From: Phycisphaerae bacterium
GTDB lineage: Bacteria; Planctomycetota; Phycisphaerae; Sedimentisphaerales; Anaerobacaceae
Reading direction: 5' to 3'
DNA length: 5,192 nt
Assembly: GCA_030667885.1 (NCBI GenBank)
Contig: DAOUVA010000356.1
Span: 1-5,192 of the forward strand
Shown here: in pieces, positions 1-5,192 of the stretch
How the letters are laid out: every line of letters begins with the position of its first letter
Position numbering within the stretch: the stretch's first letter is position 1
Position numbers and translations under genes: made by a program
The notes under the pieces: model-generated
What the model was told of the DNA's origin: nothing
Database searches by the model: none
The model's input: only the letters and a program-made list of their open reading frames with translations

Positions 1-1
1 G

Positions 2-154
2 TCGCTTGAAGGATTGCTTGGATGTGCGAAATTGCCGGACGACCACTACTGTACGGCCTGCTGGAGCGGCAAATACAGAATACCTATAGATATTGCAGTT
101 AATAAATTTGCAATGGAGTGTTATCAATTGAATATGTTCGAAAACGAACAGTAG
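2..154 (+). CDS. purF: Amidophosphoribosyltransferase, C-terminal end (partial)
   Basis: This is the last 50 codons of a gene that begins before the window; reading frame 2 is open from the first base to the TAG at 152-154. The peptide begins SLEGLLGCAKLPDDHYCTAC and continues WSGKYRIPID, which matches the end of PurF, where a 'S-L-E-G-L ... C-x-x-C-F-T-G-x-Y' block is usual. PurF makes 5-phosphoribosylamine from PRPP and glutamine, the committed step of cytosolic purine synthesis. The two cysteines (visible residues 17 and 20) correspond to the CxxC pair that helps hold a [4Fe-4S] cluster in the Bacillus subtilis enzyme. purM follows after 45 bases, as expected for a purine operon. Because only the tail is present, the catalytic N-terminal Cys cannot be checked. 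A second PurF-like gene lies just past purM, and this upstream copy is more likely to be the working glutamine-dependent enzyme. Confidence 0.85.
   Translation, partial: SLEGLLGCAKLPDDHYCTACWSGKYRIPIDIAVNKFAMECYQLNMFENEQ
135..150 (+). repeat. Short perfect inverted repeat at the end of purF
   Basis: TGTTCG and CGAACA form a perfect 6-base-pair stem around an AAAA loop, ending one base before the purF stop codon. No run of T follows, so it does not look like an intrinsic terminator. It may be a small mRNA hairpin between purF and purM, or simply chance within the codons for the final residues. Confidence 0.3.
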
Positions 155-199
155 CATAGTTCGGGTTCGGGGATTTCTGCAAACCAAAAGTGGCGAAAA

Positions 200-1267
200 A
201 TGAGCAAATATATAACCTATGAACAGTCCGGTGTGAGTATCGATGCCGGGGAGGAGATGGTTAATCAGATTTCTTCGGCGGTAGCCAGCACATTCGGACC
301 GCGGGTTATCCAGTCACACAATGCCTTTGCGGGGATGTTTCGGCTCGATTATGACGAACGGCTGTTCAAAAGAAATTACAAGAACCCTGTTCTTGTTGCG
401 TGCACCGACGGCGTGGGCAGTAAAGTCCAGTTGGCCGAGAAGCTGAAGAGGTTCGATACAGTTGGCATCGACCTTGTTGCGATGAACGTTAACGATATGC
501 TCGTACAGGGCGCCGAGCCGTTGTTCTTTCTCGACTATCTTGGGGTTCACAAGCTGGAGCCTGAATTAGTAGCCGAGCTTGTAAAAGGCGTTGCGAGAGG
601 CTGCCGGGAAGCCAACTGTGCGCTGATAGGCGGAGAGACCGCAGAGATGCCGGACACCTATTCGGCTGGTGATTTCGATATGGCTGGCTTTGCCGTGGGT
701 GTTGTCGAGCGAAAGAAAATAATTACGGGCGAAACAATACAAAAGGGCGATGTGATTCTGGGCCTTGCATCGAGCGGGCTGCACAGTAACGGTTATACGT
801 TAGCCCGCAATATTTGTTTTAAGCAGGCGAAGCTCAAAGTGACGGATTGTCCGGATGGGCTTGATGGCGCCGCACTTGGTGATGTGCTTCTGGAGCCGAC
901 ACGAATTTATGTTCAGCCGATTATCAAATTGCTTTCGCGATACAAGGTCAAACGAATAGTTCACGGGATGGCTCATATAACCGGGGGCGGTCTGGTTGGA
1001 AATATACCTCGAGTGCTGCCTAAGAACTGCGATGCTGCAATAAAAAAAACCAGCTGGCCGATGCCGAAGATATTTACTTTCCTGCAGAAGACCGGCCCGG
1101 TCGAAGAGGGGGAAATGTTCCGAGTCTTTAATATGGGGATAGGGTTTGTGCTGATAGTGGCGGAAGATTTCGCCGAATCCGTAACCGGAAAACTGACAAA
1201 ATACGGAGAGCGTGTCTATAAGATAGGCCGGATTACTTCCGGCACCGGCAAGGTAATTCTCAAATAA
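200..1267 (+). CDS. purM: Phosphoribosylformylglycinamidine cyclo-ligase (AIR synthetase)
   Basis: PurM closes formylglycinamidine ribonucleotide to aminoimidazole ribonucleotide using ATP, the fifth step of de novo purine synthesis; it is a cytosolic homodimer of the PurM/PurL/SelD/HypE ATP-binding fold. The 355-residue length is close to the usual size of about 345. Visible family motifs in order are TDGVGSK (69-75), the block DLVAMNVNDMLVQGAEPLFF (91-110) that continues into LDY, GGETAEMP (144-151), GLHSNGYTLAR (193-203), HGMAHITGGGL (255-265) and EMFRVFNMGIG (305-315). No key motif is missing or broken. The start is the ATG at 200, which gives the normal N-terminus beginning MSKYITYEQSGVSID. 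There is no clear Shine-Dalgarno sequence in front of it, so it may be translated by coupling with purF 45 bases upstream. It is likely cotranscribed with purF. Confidence 0.97.
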   Translation: MSKYITYEQSGVSIDAGEEMVNQISSAVASTFGPRVIQSHNAFAGMFRLDYDERLFKRNYKNPVLVACTDGVGSKVQLAEKLKRFDTVGIDLVAMNVNDMLVQGAEPLFFLDYLGVHKLEPELVAELVKGVARGCREANCALIGGETAEMPDTYSAGDFDMAGFAVGVVERKKIITGETIQKGDVILGLASSGLHSNGYTLARNICFKQAKLKVTDCPDGLDGAALGDVLLEPTRIYVQPIIKLLSRYKVKRIVHGMAHITGGGLVGNIPRVLPKNCDAAIKKTSWPMPKIFTFLQKTGPVEEGEMFRVFNMGIGFVLIVAEDFAESVTGKLTKYGERVYKIGRITSGTGKVILK

Positions 1268-1270
1268 CTG

Positions 1271-1300
1271 TTCGCACTAATAAAGCGAATATGATACAAT
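1271..1300 (+). promoter_or_regulatory. Possible weak sigma70-type promoter for the PurF-like gene
   Basis: In the 112-base gap after purM, TTCGCA (1271-1276) and TACAAT (1295-1300) sit 18 bases apart; they match the -35 and -10 consensus at 4 and 5 of 6 positions. A second -10-like hexamer, TATGAT, overlaps just upstream. The gap is AT-rich and longer than the purF-purM gap, so a separate promoter is plausible. Matches this weak are common by chance. Confidence 0.2.
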
Positions 1301-1367
1301 ATCCGAATCGAGGGTATTAACTTATTTGTTGAGCATTCTAAAATTTAAACCGCGAACATCTTTACAC

Positions 1368-1374
1368 AGGAGGT
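1368..1374 (+). promoter_or_regulatory. Strong Shine-Dalgarno site fixing the start of the PurF-like gene
   Basis: AGGAGGT lies five bases before the ATG at 1380, a near-ideal ribosome binding site. This matters because it confirms that the protein starts MSGIFG. The missing N-terminal Cys therefore does not come from choosing the wrong start codon. purM has no comparable site. Confidence 0.85.
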
Positions 1375-1379
1375 AAAAA

Positions 1380-2870
1380 ATGAGTGGTATTTTTGGAGTA
1401 GTCTCGAAGAAGAATTGTGCAGAAACCCTTTTCTACGGCACCGATTATCATTCACATCTTGGGACCGAGTACGGAGGCATAGCTGTGCTTGGAGATGATT
1501 TCACCCGCCAGATACACAGTCTGAGCCAGAGCCAGTTTAAGTCAAAATTCTATGATGATTACGAAAGAATCAACGGCAACAAAGGTATCGGCGTTATCAG
1601 TGACTATGAAGAACAGCCTATTTATCTGAACTCAAGATTTGGGCCGTTTTGTATAGTCACCAGCGGTTTCGTGGAAAACGCCGACAAACTGGCGGCCAAA
1701 CTGTTGAAGGAAGGAATATCTTTCAGCGAAGTAAGCAAAAGATCGGTTAATACCACGGAGCTTATAGCAAAATTAATCAACCAGGGAAGGGATTTGACAA
1801 ACGGCATCGAGAAGATGTTCGAGGTTATCGAGGGCTCATGCTCGTTGTTATTGCTGCACAAAGACGGGATATATGCTGCAAGAGACAGGCTTGGATATAC
1901 GCCGCTGATTATCGGCAGGCGGCTGGATGCATGGGCGGTGACTGCTGAGACCAGTGCCTTTCCAAATAATGGATTCGATGTTGTGAAAAGCATTGAGCCG
2001 GGGGAGATAATTCTGATAAACGAAGAGGGCATATCGCAGAAGAGCCCCGGCAGGGGAAAGATAAACCAAATCTGTACGTTTCTATGGATATATACCGGCT
2101 TTCCCGCCTCAAACTATGAAGGAATAAACACTGAGATAGTCAGGGAAAAATGCGGACGCTGCCTTGCGAGGCGCGATAAGGATATTGAAGTTGATGTGGT
2201 TTCGGGTGTTCCGGATTCCGGATTTGCTCATGGGCTGGGGTATGCGATGGAATCGGGCAAACCATTCAGACGCCCGCTTATTAAATACACGCCCGGGTAC
2301 GGCAGAAGTTATACACCGCCTTCACAGCAGACACGCGACCTTATCGCGAAGATGAAACTTATCCCCATTAAAGAGGTAATTAAAGATAACAGTATAGTAG
2401 TATGTGAAGATTCCATCGTCAGGGGGACGCAGCTTAAGAACTTCGCAATAAAAAAGCTCTGGGATTGCGGCGCCAAACAGATACACGTAAGGCCCGCCTG
2501 TCCGCCTCTGATGTATCCGTGCAGGTTCAATCTTTCCACACGCTCAATCCATGAGCTTGCCGCCCGCAAAGCCATTAAGTCTCTGGAAGGTCACGATGTG
2601 GATGATGTATCTGAATATCTGGACGAAAATTCCGAAAAATACAAAAGAATGATCGAATGGATTGCCAGGGATTTAGGCGTTACGACGCTTAGATATCAGA
2701 CCGTCGATGATATGGTTGAAGCTGTCGGGCGGCCAAAAGAGGAACTATGTCTTTATTGCTGGACAGGCGAGTGCCCGAAATCGGCACGTCCCAAAGCGGC
2801 CAGGACGATAAATATTGTAGAAGTAAAGCCGGATGCCGCCAAAAAAACAGAAACAAAGGTCGAACTTTAA
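1380..2870 (+). CDS. PurF-like amidophosphoribosyltransferase paralogue lacking glutaminase catalytic residues
   Basis: This 496-residue protein has the full PurF layout: an N-terminal Ntn-type glutaminase domain (about 1-230) and a C-terminal type I phosphoribosyltransferase domain (about 235-460). The PRPP side looks intact: SGVPDSG at 275-281, the flexible-loop-like GRSYTPPSQQTRD at 308-320, and the PRPP loop CEDSIVRGT at 342-350. That loop reads VDDSIVRGT in typical PurF, so one Asp is Glu here. Four cysteines (232, 381, 457, 460) fall where B. subtilis PurF binds its [4Fe-4S] cluster. The glutaminase side is altered. The nucleophile Cys after Met is Ser (MSGIFG). By my alignment to E. 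coli PurF, Arg26 is Leu27, Arg73 is Ser74, Asn101 is Ser95 and Asp127 is Thr125, and the loop after Arg73 is about eight residues shorter. The gene has no frameshift or internal stop, and a strong ribosome binding site. It probably binds PRPP but does not hydrolyse glutamine. It could be an ammonia- or other amine-dependent enzyme, a partner or regulator of true PurF, or an enzyme of another pathway. Database pipelines would probably call it purF. Confidence 0.88.
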   Translation: MSGIFGVVSKKNCAETLFYGTDYHSHLGTEYGGIAVLGDDFTRQIHSLSQSQFKSKFYDDYERINGNKGIGVISDYEEQPIYLNSRFGPFCIVTSGFVENADKLAAKLLKEGISFSEVSKRSVNTTELIAKLINQGRDLTNGIEKMFEVIEGSCSLLLLHKDGIYAARDRLGYTPLIIGRRLDAWAVTAETSAFPNNGFDVVKSIEPGEIILINEEGISQKSPGRGKINQICTFLWIYTGFPASNYEGINTEIVREKCGRCLARRDKDIEVDVVSGVPDSGFAHGLGYAMESGKPFRRPLIKYTPGYGRSYTPPSQQTRDLIAKMKLIPIKEVIKDNSIVVCEDSIVRGTQLKNFAIKKLWDCGAKQIHVRPACPPLMYPCRFNLSTRSIHELAARKAIKSLEGHDVDDVSEYLDENSEKYKRMIEWIARDLGVTTLRYQTVDDMVEAVGRPKEELCLYCWTGECPKSARPKAARTINIVEVKPDAAKKTETKVEL

Positions 2871-2888
2871 TCCTGATTTTGTCAGGGT
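2870..2888 (+). terminator. Weak hairpin after the PurF-like gene, possible terminator
   Basis: CCTGA (2872-2876) and TCAGG (2882-2886) pair around a TTTTG loop, and an outer U-G and A-U pair extend the stem to about seven pairs. It starts at the stop codon of the PurF-like gene. Only a loose T-rich stretch follows (about 2903-2924) rather than a direct T run, so it is at best a weak intrinsic terminator separating the purine genes from the membrane protein gene. Confidence 0.35.
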
Positions 2889-2970
2889 CTTAATCACCTG
2901 AATTTGACTTTTATAGTTTTGTTTATGCACGTTGCGTTTTAATTTTACGCTTTTCTACGTCTGCGAAAGA

Positions 2971-3987
2971 ATGAGTATAAAAGGGAGCAGTTTAATCAGA
3001 TTCCTCGCGGCGGCGATACTTTATGCCGTCTTCGCCGGGTATTTATATTTTCCATATTTGAAGAGCTTCGACAGATGGCGATACCTTTTAGTTATGAATG
3101 TATGTTTGGCGTCGTTGGGCTGTTATGTTCTTAGCCGTCGTTGGGTGGCCGGATTTGCGGAGTCGTTTTTTGCAGGGGCTATTTACGGCTTCGGGCCATT
3201 CATACTCGGATTAGCCAAATTTCACCCTTCGGCCGGTTTTTTGGCGGCGACTATACCATGGTTGTTTTGCCCGTCTGCTTTTGGTTTCAAAGAGAAGTGG
3301 CAATGGTTAAGGATTCCGCTTGTGGTTCTGCCGTTTCTGGCGATAGTTGTTTTCTTTCAAGCATCGATTCACTACCGATTATTCACAGTGTCAACACAGG
3401 CCAGGCTGCATACGGCTGATTTGACGGGCTTGTTGGCACCGCTTATCACGGCTAAACAAAATCTGACTCTGATTGGCTTTTATCATATTCCGATAGCAGC
3501 GCTGGTTATTGGTGTTTCTATGATGCTGGCGGCCCGGCGGTACAGCGTGATTTTGATTATTGCTGTCGGGACAGCTTTAGCTTTCTGCGGATCTTTCTAT
3601 GAGGTAAGCCCTGTAATCTGGCTTGCGGTCCCTGTCTTGTGCTGTTCGGTGCTTATAGGTGCAGGTATGCAGGGGCTTGCCTCAGCGGGCTTCGCCGACC
3701 GCGGGTGGATACTGGTGACCGGGGTGATTATGGCCGCACTTGCCATCGCAACGTTATTGCTGGCAACGAAATACTTTCAGACATTTTTAGGCCTGGGGGC
3801 GGGATACGCAAAACTCTTTACCGAAGCCGGAAAAATGTATGTGCTCGGTGCGATTGTGGTGGCGATTATTTTTTTTATGATACGCGCAAAATTACGAATG
3901 CGGCTGTTGCGGCTGCTTGTGATTTGTGCGGCAATGGCGGTGGATATATTTATCGGCGCAAGGTACATCGTCGATAAGATTCTGTAA
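2971..3987 (+). CDS. Multispanning membrane protein of unknown function
   Basis: I do not recognise the family with confidence. The 338-residue product is very hydrophobic, with about ten or eleven likely membrane segments (roughly residues 8-30, 37-55, 61-82, 87-102, 114-131, 165-187, 191-207, 213-239, 246-265, 288-305 and 312-332), so it is an integral inner-membrane protein. The segment around 66-102, with GAIYGFGPFILG, then a His, then IPWLFCP, resembles the 'Y-x-F-x-P-Y-x-L-G ... H ... P-W' pattern in YfhO-like or GT-C-fold membrane glycosyltransferase-type proteins, but the protein is much shorter than those and no catalytic site is evident. A GT-C relationship is only a hint. The start is uncertain: I chose the ATG at 2971 (MSIKGSSLIRF). 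A TTG at 2932 would add 13 residues. Neither has a good ribosome binding site. It lies between the purine genes and a secreted galactanase with no clear functional tie to either. Confidence 0.75.
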   Translation: MSIKGSSLIRFLAAAILYAVFAGYLYFPYLKSFDRWRYLLVMNVCLASLGCYVLSRRWVAGFAESFFAGAIYGFGPFILGLAKFHPSAGFLAATIPWLFCPSAFGFKEKWQWLRIPLVVLPFLAIVVFFQASIHYRLFTVSTQARLHTADLTGLLAPLITAKQNLTLIGFYHIPIAALVIGVSMMLAARRYSVILIIAVGTALAFCGSFYEVSPVIWLAVPVLCCSVLIGAGMQGLASAGFADRGWILVTGVIMAALAIATLLLATKYFQTFLGLGAGYAKLFTEAGKMYVLGAIVVAIIFFMIRAKLRMRLLRLLVICAAMAVDIFIGARYIVDKIL

Positions 3988-4046
3988 TATAAGCCTGATT
4001 TCAAATGTGAATATGTAAGTATCGAGATGCAGCGACAATAATGAAA

Positions 4047-4053
4047 AGGAGGG
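4047..4053 (+). promoter_or_regulatory. Shine-Dalgarno site deciding the galactanase start
   Basis: AGGAGGG lies eight bases before the ATG at 4062. An in-frame ATG at 4041 lies just upstream of, and partly over, this site, so it cannot be served by it. The downstream ATG is therefore the better start and gives a more standard signal peptide. Confidence 0.7.
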
Positions 4054-4061
4054 CAGCAAAA

Positions 4062-5129
4062 ATGAATAGAGATATTAAATTGAATAAGTTTTCGCTTTCT
4101 ATGATAGTGATATTCTGGGTTGCGGTTCAATTGTGTATTTGCGGATTTGCTCAGGCGATGGACTACGCCATCGGTGCGGACCTTTCCTTTCTCAAGCAGG
4201 CCGAGGATGGTGGGACTGTGTTCAAGGACAATGACGAAGAAAAGCCGGGTCTTGTGATATTCAAAGAGCACGGCTACAATTGGATTCGGCTGCGGCTGTT
4301 CCATACACCGACCCGCCTGCCGAACAATCTTGAATATACTATTGCCCTGGCTCAGGAAGCTAAGAAGCTTGGCTTTAAGTTTTTACTGAATTACCACTAC
4401 TCCGATACCTGGGCCGATCCTGGTAAACAATATATCCCAAAGGCCTGGGCGGATAAGTCTCATGACGAGCTGGTTCAGGCGGTGTTCGAATATACTCGTG
4501 ATACGATCATAGCATTTAAGGAGGCCGGTGTTCTGCCCGATATGGTCCAGCCTGGTAATGAGATTTCCAACGGTATGCTTTGGCCTGATGGCAAGCTGAC
4601 CGATAATTGGGACAACTTCGCCGAGCTTATGAAGGCGGGGATTAACGGAGTCGATGCCGGCAGGGGCAACGGCAAACGTCCGTTGATTATGGTACATATC
4701 GATAAAGGCGGCAGTAAGAGCCGGACAAAGGCCTTCTTTGATAAGTGGCATTCTTATGGAATTGACTACGATATCATCGGGCAGTCCTACTACCCATGGT
4801 GGCACGGCACTTTGCTTGAGCTTAGAGAAAATATGATATTCATGGCCAATGAGTACAAGAAGGACATCATCCTCGTGGAGGTGGCTTATAACTGGAGGCA
4901 GGCCGAATACAAAAATAAGAAAGCACCTTTCCCTGAGAGCCCTGAAGGCCAGAGGCAGTTTCTGGAAGAGGTTAATCGTATCGTTCTTAACACCCCGGAC
5001 AACAGAGGAAAGGGCGTCTTCTGGTGGGAGCCTGCGGTCGTGGGAGGCCTTCGCAGAAGAGGCATGTTCGATGATGACGGCAATGCCCTGCCGGTCATTA
5101 CGGTATTTGATAAGTTTACAAGACGCTGA
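4062..5129 (+). CDS. Secreted arabinogalactan endo-beta-1,4-galactanase, family GH53
   Basis: The 355-residue protein is a complete GH53 enzyme, a (beta/alpha)8 barrel of clan GH-A that cuts beta-1,4-galactan (type I arabinogalactan side chains of pectin) with retention of configuration. An N-terminal signal peptide has a basic start (MNRDIKLNK), a hydrophobic core (about 10-29) and a likely cleavage after FAQA at residue 32, so it is exported. Family motifs in order are GADLSFL (38-44), IRLRLFHTP (75-83), NYHYSDTWADPGKQ (110-123), PGNEISNG (164-171) with the acid/base Glu167, SYYPWWHG (242-249), ILVEVAYNW (270-278) with the nucleophile Glu273, and GVFWWEP (318-324). Both catalytic glutamates are present. 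There is no extra carbohydrate-binding module, no lipobox and no C-terminal anchor, so it is either free periplasmic or secreted. The start at 4062 follows a strong ribosome binding site; an upstream ATG at 4041 would add seven residues. No transporter or partner glycosidase is visible within the window. Confidence 0.94.
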   Translation: MNRDIKLNKFSLSMIVIFWVAVQLCICGFAQAMDYAIGADLSFLKQAEDGGTVFKDNDEEKPGLVIFKEHGYNWIRLRLFHTPTRLPNNLEYTIALAQEAKKLGFKFLLNYHYSDTWADPGKQYIPKAWADKSHDELVQAVFEYTRDTIIAFKEAGVLPDMVQPGNEISNGMLWPDGKLTDNWDNFAELMKAGINGVDAGRGNGKRPLIMVHIDKGGSKSRTKAFFDKWHSYGIDYDIIGQSYYPWWHGTLLELRENMIFMANEYKKDIILVEVAYNWRQAEYKNKKAPFPESPEGQRQFLEEVNRIVLNTPDNRGKGVFWWEPAVVGGLRRRGMFDDDGNALPVITVFDKFTRR

Positions 5130-5192
5130 TTTTTACGAGAAAGTTTCCCGCTCGATTTGACTCAGATAGAACCGGCCATCGTTGCGCATAAA

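Noticed and set aside
1622..2032. A 136-codon open frame on the minus strand inside the PurF-like gene.
   Set aside because: It has a low-complexity, Ser- and Leu-rich translation antisense to a conserved domain; treated as a shadow.
2904..2932. TTGACT as a possible -35 box for the membrane protein gene.
   Set aside because: No acceptable -10 hexamer lies 16-18 bases downstream; the nearest TATG-like sequence is too close.
2932..2970. TTG at 2932 as the start of the membrane protein.
   Set aside because: It has no ribosome binding site and adds a 13-residue stretch ahead of a normal-looking MSIKGSS start at 2971. It was kept only as an alternative.
3777..4304. A 175-codon open frame on the minus strand.
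   Set aside because: It overlaps two well-supported plus-strand genes, has no recognisable motif and reads as an antisense shadow.
4383..4805. A 140-codon open frame on the minus strand inside the galactanase gene.
   Set aside because: It lies fully antisense to conserved GH53 motifs including the catalytic Glu167, and shows no family features.
5133..5192. Minus-strand open frame of 19 codons running in from the right edge and ending in TAA, which could be the tail of a convergent gene.
   Set aside because: The piece is too short to recognise, and the plus strand is also open here in at least one frame, so the open reading is not informative. Sequence beyond the edge would decide it.
1..5192. 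CRISPR arrays, tRNA or rRNA genes, insertion sequences, attachment sites or phage genes.
   Set aside because: I looked for repeated spacers, cloverleaf-like segments, transposase motifs and terminal repeats and saw none; nearly all the sequence is accounted for by ordinary genes.

Overview
The window reads as ordinary bacterial chromosome: moderate GC, all genes on the plus strand, one gene after another. It holds the tail of one gene and four complete genes. The sequence does not fix the organism. A spare purF-like gene, a secreted plant-polysaccharide hydrolase and mixed use of Shine-Dalgarno sites would fit a Planctomycetes/PVC-type or Bacteroidetes-like environmental bacterium, but this is a weak inference.

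Layout. Positions 2-154 are the last 50 codons of purF (amidophosphoribosyltransferase, first step of de novo purine synthesis), with its C-terminal CxxC iron-sulfur motif. After a 45-base gap comes purM (200-1267, AIR synthetase, fifth step). A 112-base gap with a possible weak promoter and a very good ribosome binding site leads to a second PurF-like gene (1380-2870). A weak hairpin follows it. Next is a multispanning membrane protein of unknown function (about 2971-3987). Last is a secreted family GH53 endo-beta-1,4-galactanase (4062-5129). The final 63 bases hold no gene I can support.

How the genes relate. purF, purM and the PurF-like gene form a purine-type cluster, so two PurF-family proteins flank PurM. 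The membrane protein and the galactanase have no visible link to purine synthesis and are probably separate transcription units.

The main point of interest is the PurF-like protein at 1380-2870. The N-terminal nucleophile Cys is Ser, and the residues matching the glutamine-binding and oxyanion-hole residues of E. coli PurF (Arg26, Arg73, Asn101, Asp127) are also changed. The segment that normally carries the Arg73 loop is shortened. In contrast, the phosphoribosyltransferase half keeps a PRPP loop and all four cysteines expected to bind the [4Fe-4S] cluster of the Bacillus-type enzyme. It looks like an intact gene for a PurF paralogue that has lost glutaminase chemistry but kept PRPP binding, with an unknown role.
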